Source: Candidatus Tenderia electrophaga (GTDB taxonomy: Bacteria; Pseudomonadota; Gammaproteobacteria; Tenderiales; Tenderiaceae). Taken from it: a DNA stretch of 64,000 nucleotides. Position numbers and translations under genes: made by a program. Below the pieces are notes generated by a model. It was not told the DNA's origin, did no database searches, and saw only the letters and a list, made by a program, of their open reading frames with translations. Positions within the stretch are counted from its first letter, which is position 1. Each line of letters starts with the position of its first letter. The DNA is taken from NCBI GenBank assembly GCA_001447805.1, contig CP013099.1, forward strand, positions 124,001 to 188,000. The letters are read 5' to 3'. This document shows, piece after piece, positions 16,962 through 25,331 of the stretch.

Positions 16962-17623
16962 CGTTAATATTCACCAGTGGAAAAATGACTGTCTAAGGAG
17001 CATTCTGCTCTCGATGTATAGTCGACCATGAGCGATGTTTTCTTTAGGGCAAGATGAAGTGATATGTATCTAAGTTTTCAAAGAAAAATGACGTAAACAT
17101 AAAGTGGGTCACGGGTTTGGCGGATAGCGTGGTGAATGAATAAAAACTTGCGAAGGCCATCACAATTGGAGCGAAGATATTCGCAAAGGGGCGGGTAGAC
17201 ATTGAAAATTTAATTCCAGTCCGGTCCACTACAGGTGGCATAGACTAAACTCGGTTAAGTTGCCACGAAGGTGATATTAGCCAGCTACAGCCGGCTCGCG
17301 CTAAAGCTAAAGAAATGTAGTCATGAGGTTCTGATGACGAGTGCGTTCCTTGCGTTGCTGCATGGCTAGTATTTGTTCTGGTGTATATTTATTAATGGGG
17401 TTGTTAGGGCAGTCTCCGATTTCTATCCAGTGCTTATAGAGTAATCCACCACTAGAGTAAACTCCAAGAACGCTTCCGCGAGTAACGCGGGGCGATTCAT
17501 CATAAACATTTTTGCTATTTTTATTGGCATGGCGTGCCTGTGACTAGGCTGATCAAGCATGAGGGGTAAAGGCCCTGTGAGTGGGCTAAGCAGTCCTGAT
17601 CGATCGTTCTAACCGGTCGAAAA
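16962..17623. other. 662-bp intergenic region upstream of pilB, with a startless open frame
   Basis: No confident gene is present. The interval must carry the pilB promoter, but no consensus sigma-70 or sigma-54 site stands out. On the reverse strand 17307-17543 is open for 78 codons and has well-balanced, protein-like composition, including V-T-R-G-S-V-L-G-V-Y-S-S-G and Y-T-P-E-Q-I-L-A-M. It has no ATG, GTG or TTG near its beginning and an in-frame TAG just before it. It is probably the 3' end of a decayed gene I do not recognise. A 65-codon frame at 17044-17241 looks spurious. Confidence 0.45.
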
Positions 17624-18577
17624 TCAAGGCTGCGTGGATGGCCGTGCTTGATTCGGCCGCCTGTCTAGCATGTTAGCGATCACATAAAAGAGCACATCAA
17701 TCAGGGAGGACCAGAGGCGACTATAGACGACCAGTATCAGTGAGATTTCCTTCGGGAACACGGCGCTCAGGAGGACCAGTTGTACGCCATCCCTGACACC
17801 CAGACCACTGGGCAGTAGTGGTACCGCCATGCCAAGCGCACCGGCCAGGCTGTATGCTCCGACAATGTAAAAAAACAACTCCCAAGACGTACCTTCCACC
17901 AGAGACAGGGTCAGGAAAAAGTAGGAGGCGCCGGAGACGAATGCTCCGATGCTGTAAAGAATGAATGATGAATAAACGGCCTTTTTGTTGCTTTGCAATT
18001 CTGGGTGGGCCGCTTTGCGAGCCAGAGTTCGGTAAGTGAATTGCAGTATCCCGTTAAAAATGCGTGGATGCAGCAAGACAATCATTATGCCTGCAAGCAG
18101 AACCAGGAGTATCTTTACCTCGGGCAAAACCACCCTGGTACGAACATCGAGTCCCACCAGCAGCAAAGAGACAGTGGTTATAGCGACAATCTGCACCACT
18201 GCCTCGAGGGTGGATGCTACCGCCAGCCTGCTTTTTGAAATGCCCAGTGAGCTCGCTAGGTAGATCTTTGCAGCAATCCAGGTAATCTTTCCGGGGACAT
18301 ATCTCCCCATCCAGGCTTTGGCGTATATAGAGGAAAGGGTTCGAAATCTGGGCATTTCCTTTGCCCCCAGGTCGAGCAAGATCCGGCGCCAGACGAAGAC
18401 ACCCATGTATCTGAACGCCAGGGCAATGAGCGAGGCCGCGGTCAGCCAGGGCCATGACGGCTCAATCCCCTTGATTCGGGAATAGTCAATATCACTCAGA
18501 TAAAGTGCAAAGGAGGCAACAATCAGCGCAATGAGCAGGAAATTCAAGAGTGTCCGGTGAAATCCAGTCATTTTCAC
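17624..18577 (-). CDS. lysylphosphatidylglycerol-synthase-TM / flippase-like membrane protein
   Basis: The 317-residue protein has about eight membrane helices and the UPF0104/LPG-synthase transmembrane-domain pattern: R-Y-M-G-V-F-V-W-R early, then W-M-G-R-Y-V-P-G-K-I-T-W, L-E-A-V-V-Q-I, and P-L-L-P-S-G-L-G-V-R-D-G near residue 255. Members such as AglD occur in glycan and lipid export or modification clusters. A GTG at 18577 directly abuts the stop of the upstream gene; ATG 18571 is an alternative. It is the last gene of the GT4-kinase-flippase unit. A role in moving a lipid-linked glycan is inferred from context only. Confidence 0.75.
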   Translation of the reverse strand: MKMTGFHRTLLNFLLIALIVASFALYLSDIDYSRIKGIEPSWPWLTAASLIALAFRYMGVFVWRRILLDLGAKEMPRFRTLSSIYAKAWMGRYVPGKITWIAAKIYLASSLGISKSRLAVASTLEAVVQIVAITTVSLLLVGLDVRTRVVLPEVKILLVLLAGIMIVLLHPRIFNGILQFTYRTLARKAAHPELQSNKKAVYSSFILYSIGAFVSGASYFFLTLSLVEGTSWELFFYIVGAYSLAGALGMAVPLLPSGLGVRDGVQLVLLSAVFPKEISLILVVYSRLWSSLIDVLFYVIANMLDRRPNQARPSTQP

Positions 18578-19606
18578 TTAGAGATGGTTGTGGATAAAAG
18601 AACCTAGATTGTTCAGATCGAGTTTGCGCGGATTGACATAAGTAAGCACACCGACCTGGGATAGCAATTGCCCCACGACTGCGCGTTCCTGCTCCCTGAT
18701 AGAATCTATTTCATTCGGGTCGTTAATAATTTTGTACAGGCTGTCATTCAAATCCGCTGACTGGATAATTTCTTCCGCTAGGCTCGCGCGATTCTCGTTT
18801 GTAATCGGTTGAGGCTCGACAGCATCGCCGGTTTTTCGCAGGAAAAATATCTTTTTATAGGGTACCGGAGTGCCAAAAGGTGGGGTGCTAAATACTTCAT
18901 CGGCGTGAATACGTGTTGAGATTAGAAATTCTGTTTTAAGCACCCTTTCCAATATAAATCGAATTACGTTCTTCAGGTATATTCTCGCCCTATAGGGCAA
19001 CGAAATTTTGGCCCCGGCCAGATTGTTCACATTGTAGGTGAATATGTGCATGGGACGAGGATAGGGATACACAATGCCCTCATTGAGAGCCACGAACAAT
19101 AGGTCATCCCCCAACAATTTAAATCCATTGTTCAGCAGGACTATGCTGAAAGTCGTTTTCCCGGTTCCGCCATGAGCCGGGAACAGAAATCCTTCAGAAT
19201 TTCTGGATACTCCGGCAGCGTGCATAAAAAAAACATTATTGTTGAGCAGCTTCAGGTACATCACGGGCTCCAGGACCTGAGCTTGCAGGAATACGGCAAT
19301 AGCATTCATGTAGAGGCTATCAAGCCAATGGCGTTTGAAATAGATATCGACTTCTTCGCTATTAATACCTCTAATGAGATAATGGAATGTAAAGAGTTTT
19401 TTTACATTAACGGTGCGGTGTAAGTCATTTGAGCTTGGTTCTGGCAGCTCTTTGACTATGTGAATATTAATGGAAACGGCATCTGGGTTGATTGATTCTT
19501 GTGAGGATATTCTTGCATACTCGTTGCTGAAATATTTCTCATAACCGGCGTGGTGGCCGGAATACAATCTCAGTGTCAGATAGCCGAAAAAATTAAATTC
19601 CATCAT
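18578..19606 (-). CDS. HprK-like P-loop kinase domain protein
   Basis: The 342-residue soluble protein has a Walker A loop A-H-G-G-T-G-K-T-T at about residues 139-147 and an L-L-G-D-D-L-L-F Walker-B-like strand about 20 residues later. H-A-A-G-V precedes the loop. This layout is that of HPr-kinase/phosphorylase-related proteins, which occur in exosortase, lasso-peptide and polysaccharide loci. The true substrate is unknown; no HPr or exosortase gene is seen here. It overlaps the upstream GT4 gene by 14 bases and ends against the flippase-like start, so the three are one operon. Confidence 0.65.
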   Translation of the reverse strand: MMEFNFFGYLTLRLYSGHHAGYEKYFSNEYARISSQESINPDAVSINIHIVKELPEPSSNDLHRTVNVKKLFTFHYLIRGINSEEVDIYFKRHWLDSLYMNAIAVFLQAQVLEPVMYLKLLNNNVFFMHAAGVSRNSEGFLFPAHGGTGKTTFSIVLLNNGFKLLGDDLLFVALNEGIVYPYPRPMHIFTYNVNNLAGAKISLPYRARIYLKNVIRFILERVLKTEFLISTRIHADEVFSTPPFGTPVPYKKIFFLRKTGDAVEPQPITNENRASLAEEIIQSADLNDSLYKIINDPNEIDSIREQERAVVGQLLSQVGVLTYVNPRKLDLNNLGSFIHNHL

Positions 19607-20861
19607 TACAGCACTTCAGGAATATAGAGTAATGTTGCTGAGATATCGTTCTCCAGTCATAGTTCAGTGCCAGCCTTTTTGCATTTGTCTGTAACTTATT
19701 TTTGCGAGACTGGTCTAGGGTTAGCACGTTTTCCAGCAGGCTGGCCAGTGAAGCTGCTGACTTTTCTGGAAATACGAATCCCGCATTGTACTCGTTGATA
19801 ACTTTTTCAGCTCCAGTGACATTGCTGGAAAGGACAATTTTGCCTGCCGCCAAACACTCCATGATGGCAACAGGAAAGCCTTCCGCATCACCACTACTAT
19901 CTATAATCGAGGGAAAACAGGCGTAATCCACGGTGTCGATCAGCGCCCATTTGTCCTGGCCGGTAACGTAGCCTGTAAAGGTAACATTGGTGAGGCCCAG
20001 GCGATGTGAGCGATCCTCCAGTTCACCTCTTAGCTGACCATCCCCGGCGATTATCAGATGCAGTCGACGAGCCGACGTCGATGGCAGTTGTGCAACGGCT
20101 TCCAGCAAGCATGACACGCCTTTTTTTTCAGCAAGTCTTCCTAAAAACAGCATACACTGCCTGTCCTTCGGTAATCTGAAGCGAGATAATACTTTCGTGC
20201 GTTCAGACTCTGAAATTCGGTGGACATCAGTTGAAACTCCCATCGGAATAATGGATAGCTTGTCGGTCAAGGCGCGCTCGTCTGACGCTCCGGCGAAAAA
20301 GTGTGTCAGCTTTTTAGCGGTGCTCTCTGATACCGCGATGTAAGAACACGCTCGACGGCATACCCAGTTCACCAGGGATTTACTGAATGGAAACCTGTTC
20401 AGCACTGAGACATCCGATGCATGTGTTGTAAAGACAAAAGGGATTTTTGTGATCCTTGAAACCAGCGCTGTTGTCATTGCTTGAGGTGTAAACCAGTGAG
20501 CGTATAGTAGTTCTGGTTTTTCTCTCAGCGTCACGGCCAGAAGTGAAATAAAATGGAAGAATATTAAAAAGGGAATCTGGAAATACAGCAGTGGGTTTTT
20601 CTTCAGTGCTGGCATGATTCCTCTCCCCGCCAGAAGCTCCCATTTGAAAGGCCAAAAATAGTGATAGCGATGCACCCGATAACTGCTGTTTTTCTCAGCG
20701 ATTTTGACTGTGTTGCTGTAAGTGTTGTGTGGCGCGTGCATCACAATGTTCAGGGACGGAAAAAGTTTTTTCAGTTCGATGGCCTGGTCCATGACAAAGG
20801 CGGGCACCTCATCGGTTTCCGATGCGGGAAGCGTTGATGTGGTTATTAAAATGTTTTTCAT
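19593..20861 (-). CDS. family-4 glycosyltransferase
   Basis: The 422-residue protein has a GT-B fold. The acceptor half contains A-H-W-F-T-P-Q-A near residue 120. The donor half contains L-F-L-G-R-L-A-E-K-K-G-V, I-A-G-D-G-Q-L and the GT4 E-x7-E region, here D-S-S-G-D-A-E-G-F-P-V-A-I-M-E-C-L-A-A-G-K. Such enzymes add sugars from nucleotide donors to growing glycans. The sugar is not predictable. It is first in an operon with the HprK-like and flippase-like genes. Codon use is visibly more A/T-rich than the flanking pil genes. Confidence 0.88.
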   Translation of the reverse strand: MKNILITTSTLPASETDEVPAFVMDQAIELKKLFPSLNIVMHAPHNTYSNTVKIAEKNSSYRVHRYHYFWPFKWELLAGRGIMPALKKNPLLYFQIPFLIFFHFISLLAVTLREKPELLYAHWFTPQAMTTALVSRITKIPFVFTTHASDVSVLNRFPFSKSLVNWVCRRACSYIAVSESTAKKLTHFFAGASDERALTDKLSIIPMGVSTDVHRISESERTKVLSRFRLPKDRQCMLFLGRLAEKKGVSCLLEAVAQLPSTSARRLHLIIAGDGQLRGELEDRSHRLGLTNVTFTGYVTGQDKWALIDTVDYACFPSIIDSSGDAEGFPVAIMECLAAGKIVLSSNVTGAEKVINEYNAGFVFPEKSAASLASLLENVLTLDQSRKNKLQTNAKRLALNYDWRTISQQHYSIFLKCCNDGI

Positions 20862-21230
20862 GATTTATCAACCGCCACTTTATTGAGTCCAAGCGCTTGT
20901 TCGTTTCCCTAGTATCTTCTGAAGTTTTATAACGGCCCGAAGACGCGTTTTGATTAAGGTTCCTTGTGGTCTCAGGCTTCTGCCGGTCCACGGGTATCGG
21001 CCTGATAAATCGGTCATTTGGGTCAACGTCTTGGGCTTCGTCGCGGCAGTCCGGTCATTTTTGGTCTGGCTTTGGGTTCAATTTCCCAGTAATTCAGGCT
21101 GAAGGATGGTCCGCTCACACGGATAGTCAAGTCCGGAAAGATTACCCGTGCCGAGAGCCAGGAGCCGCCACGCCCGCTGGTGTTGAATCCGTGTTTCCAT
21201 GAGCATAGAGGAATAGATGCCATCGTAGAT
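20862..21230. other. 369-bp intergenic region, no gene recognised
   Basis: The region lies between the GT4 start and the IS30 remnant. Short frames occur on both strands (reverse 21023-21223, forward 20966-21202), but neither has a convincing ribosome site or a family I can name. The promoter of the GT4 operon should be here. The sequence may be partly derived from the insertion events that left the neighbouring fragments. Confidence 0.4.
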
Positions 21231-21371
21231 TCAAGTTTCTAGTGAAACATCAGATTTAATTCCGAAAAATACCTGATTCGGTGCTTTGATACCAAGACAG
21301 TTTCGGGGACGGTTATTGAGTTTCTCCATCCCCTGTTCAATGTGCTGCTAGGTAATGGTCGTGAAATCATG
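21231..21371 (-). mobile_element. IS30-family transposase, C-terminal remnant
   Basis: Read on the reverse strand, the frame gives H-D-F-T-T-I-T, a TAG, then Q-H-I-E-Q-G-M-E-K-L-N-N-R-P-R-N-C-L-G and A-P-N-Q-V-F-F-G, ending L-E-T before TGA at 21231. K-L-N-x-R-P-R-x-C-L-G-x-x-x-P-x-x-V-F is the conserved end of IS30-family DDE transposases. The catalytic region is absent and the fragment has an internal stop, so it is dead. It is fused in frame to the truncated methyltransferase-like gene. Confidence 0.75.
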
Positions 21372-21674
21372 CTTCCAGCATTTAATCGCCCTTTCGGATA
21401 AATCTGTACCATGAACGCGAGCACCCCTATGAGCGAAAGCATGAATCCTTTCACCGCCGCCCCGCACACGATATAAAAGACTTGGTCGCTGCCTTTGGTA
21501 TTCAAGAAATGCTGCTAGCCTCTTTGGGTGGAATGAGCCTTGCGGGAGTTTGTTGGCGTCCCGGTAGAATACCTTCATCTCTTCGAATTGGCTGTGCTGG
21601 TCTGGCAACGCAGGTATCTTAGGATTGTTTTGAGACGGTGCTTTATCGCTTGGTGCGTCTTTGCTCATCTTCAA
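21348..21674 (-). pseudogene. truncated SAM-methyltransferase-like gene fused to IS30 remnant
   Basis: The 108-codon frame starts at ATG 21674, inside the 3' end of the GT2 gene (32-base overlap). Residues ~45-100 resemble the N-terminal third of a class I SAM methyltransferase: a G-S-F-H-P-K-R-L segment, then R-G-G-G-E with H-A-F-A-H-R-G-A-R-V-H-G-T-D-L-S-E-R-A-I-K, i.e. motif I plus the acidic end of beta 2. The rest is replaced by IS30-derived sequence and the frame stops at 21348. I infer a disrupted third member of the GT2 operon. Assignment to a methyltransferase is moderate because motif I is imperfect. Confidence 0.45.
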
Positions 21675-22530
21675 TGCCCTTGTAATGAAGGGATGATATT
21701 TGTTCCGAGATTACGCCGATCAGGAACGTAAGTAATGACGATATAAATAACAAGGCGCTCATATTGGTAAATCGATTGAAGTTGATATATGTATATCCAT
21801 AGTACGCTAGCCCAATACAAAATAGTCCGGCGCTTATGGGCAGGAAAAATCTCATTGGAGAGAATAGCGCTCCAATTTTTAAAATAATGATAAAGAACCG
21901 TGTTCCGTCGTGGAGTATGCGTATGTGGCTTTTGCCTTTTCGCTTCTCCGCTCTGACTGGAATGTAGCCCACCGGTAGGCCGGAACGGAAAAAGGCCATT
22001 GTACTTGTTGTGGGGTAAGAGAAGCCATTCGGTAATAGGTATAAAAACTTTTTGAAATGGCGAGTTCTAGCGGCTCTAAAGCCTGATGTTAGGTCTTCTA
22101 TCTTATGTCCAGTCATTAAGCTGGCAAGCTTATTGTATAGGATATTTGCGTAGCGTCTAAATACAGATGAGTGGGTGTCCAGCATGCGCGCACCTACCAC
22201 CATATCGTAACCATCATTTACTTTATGAACTAGCCTCTCTATGTCTTCAGGTTTATGCTGACCATCGCCATCCATGAATATTATGATTTCACCACTCGCA
22301 GAGCGAGCTCCAGTTTTAATGGCTGCGCCATTACCCATGCTGTAGGGATGAGTAATAACGGTCGCACCAGCATCTTCTGCGACCGTTTTCGTGGCATCGG
22401 ATGATCCATCGTTTACTATAATAACTTCGGCGTCTGGATAAAGCGTTTTAATGCTGGGTATTAATTGCCTTAGGTTTTCAGCTTCATTTTTCGCTGGAAT
22501 TACGATAGACATGTCTTTTTTTGAATGCAT
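21643..22530 (-). CDS. family-2 glycosyltransferase, dolichol-phosphate-sugar-synthase type
   Basis: The 295-residue protein opens with the GT-A pattern S-I-V-I-P-A-K-N-E-A-E-N, then V-N-D-G-S-S-D-A-T and the metal-binding D-G-D-G-Q-H-K-P-E-D-I near residue 98. T-S-G-F-R and two C-terminal membrane helices (about 225-280) complete the picture of a DPM1/polyprenyl-phosphate sugar transferase. It would load a sugar onto a lipid carrier, the usual donor for GT-C enzymes such as the one encoded at 23294-25288. A decayed N-terminal paralogue lies just upstream. Confidence 0.88.
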   Translation of the reverse strand: MHSKKDMSIVIPAKNEAENLRQLIPSIKTLYPDAEVIIVNDGSSDATKTVAEDAGATVITHPYSMGNGAAIKTGARSASGEIIIFMDGDGQHKPEDIERLVHKVNDGYDMVVGARMLDTHSSVFRRYANILYNKLASLMTGHKIEDLTSGFRAARTRHFKKFLYLLPNGFSYPTTSTMAFFRSGLPVGYIPVRAEKRKGKSHIRILHDGTRFFIIILKIGALFSPMRFFLPISAGLFCIGLAYYGYTYINFNRFTNMSALLFISSLLTFLIGVISEQISSLHYKGIEDEQRRTKR

Positions 22531-22654
22531 TATTATAAACCTACGTAAATATTAATTTAGGTTTGTATCTCAGTAATTATGAATGGTTCGAGTTACTGAA
22601 GCAATATGTGAGTCATCTTAATAATCCTCTATTTGATTGATGTGAGTGTGATCA

Positions 22655-22903
22655 TCATTCTTTAAATAGTATATTCTCTAGCGGTTCTATTTTTTTACTA
22701 ATATCAATCAAAGAGTGTTTATTCATCTCTTTTAGCTTGTTAATTGATGCTCGGGCACCGGTAATATCGACGGAGTAAAATTGAGCTTGAGCTAAAAGAT
22801 ACAGGCCTTCATGTTGGTACATAATAGGGGCGCTTTTATTGTAAGGTAGAATCGTTTTGAGATGGATAATGGCGGCCCCGTTTCCCCATGCTATATGCGT
22901 GAT
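22655..22903 (-). pseudogene. C-terminal fragment of a probable TPR/glycan-polymerase-like protein
   Basis: The reverse strand is open for 82 codons with no start, preceded by two TAA codons at 22904-22909. It reads G-N-G-A-A-I-I-H-L-K, then A-P-I-M-Y-Q-H-E-G-L-Y-L-L-A-Q-A-Q-F-Y and A-R-A-S-I-N-K-L, ending at TGA 22655. The alternation of small and aromatic residues suggests a tetratricopeptide-like tail, as in Wzy-type or GT-C proteins of this neighbourhood. It appears to be the stump of a deleted gene joined to the truncated GT2 fragment. The function is a guess. Confidence 0.4.
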
Positions 22904-23178
22904 TTATTACTCTTGTGTCGAACTTTTTCGAGAGACATTTTTGTTTTGTCTGTAGATCCATCATTTACTACAATGATTTCAGCGTTAGGGTACGATTTCT
23001 TAAGTATAGGTAATGGTCTTTCGAGGTTTTCCGCCTCGTTCTTTGCGGGAATGACTATACTAAGCCATTGGTCTAACCTGCCTGGGCCGGTATGTTGTGG
23101 GTGGGTCGTTCTGGGTTTAATTAAAGCTCGATATGCTTTTGTTTTTTTGTTACTACTATCATAAGTTGATTGGTTCAT
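22891..23178 (-). pseudogene. truncated N-terminal copy of a family-2 glycosyltransferase
   Basis: Residues ~39-80 of this 95-codon frame repeat the start of the intact GT2 at 21643-22530: L-S-I-V-I-P-A-K-N-E-A-E-N-L, Y-P-N-A-E-I-I-V-V-N-D-G-S-T-D-K-T-K. Homology ends after that, where the DxD region should begin. The downstream sequence is another gene fragment in a different frame. This is a partial duplication with a deletion, left by recombination in the glycan island. The protein would not be active. Confidence 0.65.
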
Positions 23179-23293
23179 TCTAAAATCCCAATGACGTTAT
23201 GTGTTTGATGCAAATATTTTTGTGTCTCGACATGTTTTCGCCATAATGCGTGGAGTCAATCGCTAGGCAGCAGAGCCGGGTTTGACCCCATGG

Positions 23294-25288
23294 TTATCCG
23301 TTCATTGCCATTGTGATTTCGTTGATGATGTCCAGGAGGCGTTTCGATTCGCTGCTATAGATACCGTATGCGTCGTCTAGGGTGGCTTGTTCTAGTTCCA
23401 TCTTAGCATCATTTATTCTGTTCATAATGATTAGTAGGTTTACCAGGTTAAGCCGATAGCGTGGGTCTCTGGGTTGCGTGTTTACGGCCTCAGCGGCGAG
23501 ATAGAGGGCGCTCTGGAAGTCTCTTGTGTGTACGTAGTGGTTACTGGCGGCAGTCAGTAGCTCTGCTTTTCTTCGGCCCTTGAGAAGTTCATTGCCCACA
23601 ACTGCTTGTATTATTCTGTTTATTTTTTCATCATCTGCTTCGCAGGTAGGATTTGCGTTGCATTTAGCAAAATAGTCTATCCACGCTACTGTGTTGCTAG
23701 GGATGGGCTGATTGTTTAATCGCCTGATGAGTTCTTCGAACACGTCGTCGGGAAAGGGTTGGCTTGTTTGTGCGGCCATGGCCAGCTGTGCAAATAGTCC
23801 GCTGATAAAATAGGGGCGTAGGTCGACGGAACGTTTAAAGTGAGATGCGGCGGCGGAAAGAAGTATGGCGCTGTTTGCTTCGTCTTTTATGCCTAGATCC
23901 ATATAGATCTGCCCGATTTCCAGATTTGCCCGTGGTGACTCGGGGTGGTTGTCCACTTCCATGGTGATGTGAGTGAGTGGGTCAGACCATATTTCAGCGC
24001 GGGCTGCGGTCACAAGTGCAAAGCTTGCGACCAACAGGATGGATGCAATTTGTCTAAGACGCAGTGTGTCAAGATACTTTAAAGAATGGGTTAGATAAAA
24101 CACTAGTGCAAATAGTAGTCCAAATGAGGGCAAATAGTTGCGATGCTCATGAATAAGCTCCAGCGGCAGTATGGTGGATTCAAGGCTGTGTCCCACGATA
24201 AAGAACAGGATGCCGAATCCAAGTATGGGTAGGCGGTATGTGGAGTAAATTGCGAACGCAACTAGCAATAAAAACGAAATCACGGCTACGGAGGTCGTGG
24301 CCGGGTCAGTCATGGAGCGTGAGATAGGAAAGTCATCGTGATAGATGCCGAGCTGGGTATTCATAGGTGCAATGATCTGCGAGATATAAAACCAGAATGC
24401 ACGGGCCTCGGTTAGGAGACGTTCCGGCAAAGTAAAGTCCCTCACATGGTAACCGCGCAGCATGGTTTCCATAGTGCCCGATATGAGCATTGAGGCAACT
24501 ATAAGTATGGGTATGGCGACAATGGCGGCGTGCAGTGCGATTAAGGGATTTCTGTGCCGCCCTTGAGCGCTTTTGAAACGGAATATGGTGATTTCAATAA
24601 CAGTTAGCAATGCGGGTAGCAAAATTCCGTTTTCTTTGCTGAATACGGCGAGCGGTGTGGCCAGCATAAGGCTGGCAAGTATCCATAGGGCTCCCGACTT
24701 GTCATTGATCTGACGAATTCTGCCGACACAATAGAAAATCAGCCCCGCTAGGCTGAACAATGCCGCTAGCGCGTTCATCCGTTGCACTACGTACAATACT
24801 GAGGTCAGGTTGATGGGGTGCAGGAGCCAGGCAGCCATGACGACCGCGCTGACAAATACGATTTGTCGGGATGAGATGCGCCCATCCTGGGTTTGCCGAT
24901 AAGCATTTAGCAGTAGCTGGGTGAGTAAAAACACTAAAACGCCATTGATGCAATGAATCAGTAAATTAATGCTTTTAAATCCGCGGCTATCCAGCCCGGT
25001 CAGATAGTGGTTTAGGGCGAATGAGAGCATGGGGATCGGGCGCTTTAGCGGCCCCGCGGTCCCTGAAAATGTGGCTTGCTTTAGCTCGCCAGCCTCCAGT
25101 GAAGCGATCTGAATTGCTTCATTGTTAATAATGTTAGGGTAGTCGTCGAAGATAAATGCACCGGAGAGTCCGGGCTGGTATATCAGGTAGGTGAGCAGCA
25201 GGGTGCATGCTATTAGCAGCGCCTTCCCTGTGTTGGCTGTGATCTTCACTGCCTTCTCGATTATGTCGCGTTTAAAAACAAGCCCCAT
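23294..25288 (-). CDS. GT-C-type membrane glycosyltransferase with TPR tail, next to pilA
   Basis: The 664-residue protein has about 11-13 membrane helices (residues ~20-440), then a soluble helical, TPR-like tail (~450-660). An early periplasmic-loop acidic pair F-D-D-Y-P-N-I near residue 48 and the loop motif H-E-H-R-N-Y-L-P-S near residue 380 are characteristic of the TMTC/PMT-like GT-C proteins that move sugars from lipid carriers to proteins or glycans. Its position directly downstream of pilA suggests pilin O-glycosylation, as with TfpO/PglL-type neighbours of pilA elsewhere; that is inference. The ATG at 25288 lies in the right arm of a perfect hairpin. A GTG 12 codons later is an alternative start. 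Confidence 0.75.
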   Translation of the reverse strand: MGLVFKRDIIEKAVKITANTGKALLIACTLLLTYLIYQPGLSGAFIFDDYPNIINNEAIQIASLEAGELKQATFSGTAGPLKRPIPMLSFALNHYLTGLDSRGFKSINLLIHCINGVLVFLLTQLLLNAYRQTQDGRISSRQIVFVSAVVMAAWLLHPINLTSVLYVVQRMNALAALFSLAGLIFYCVGRIRQINDKSGALWILASLMLATPLAVFSKENGILLPALLTVIEITIFRFKSAQGRHRNPLIALHAAIVAIPILIVASMLISGTMETMLRGYHVRDFTLPERLLTEARAFWFYISQIIAPMNTQLGIYHDDFPISRSMTDPATTSVAVISFLLLVAFAIYSTYRLPILGFGILFFIVGHSLESTILPLELIHEHRNYLPSFGLLFALVFYLTHSLKYLDTLRLRQIASILLVASFALVTAARAEIWSDPLTHITMEVDNHPESPRANLEIGQIYMDLGIKDEANSAILLSAAASHFKRSVDLRPYFISGLFAQLAMAAQTSQPFPDDVFEELIRRLNNQPIPSNTVAWIDYFAKCNANPTCEADDEKINRIIQAVVGNELLKGRRKAELLTAASNHYVHTRDFQSALYLAAEAVNTQPRDPRYRLNLVNLLIIMNRINDAKMELEQATLDDAYGIYSSESKRLLDIINEITMAMNG

Positions 25289-25303
25289 GTCACCATGGGG
25301 CTT
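25274..25303 (-). terminator. pilA terminator/attenuator hairpin over the GT-C start codon
   Basis: Arms AAGCCCCATG (25280-25289) and CATGGGGCTT (25294-25303) form a perfect 10-bp stem with a 4-base loop. Reading leftward from pilA, the stem is followed by a T-rich TGTTTTTAAA, as in an intrinsic terminator. The ATG at 25288-25286 of the GT-C gene sits in the second arm, so most transcripts should end here and read-through messages would have the start codon paired. Confidence 0.75.
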
Positions 25304-25331
25304 GATAAGGTCTAACTAGGATGGTTGCTTA

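Noticed and set aside
18578-19606. Evidence for an exosortase/PEP-CTERM locus
   Set aside because: HprK-like genes accompany some exosortase loci, but no exosortase, PEP-CTERM protein or PrsK/PrsR genes are visible here.
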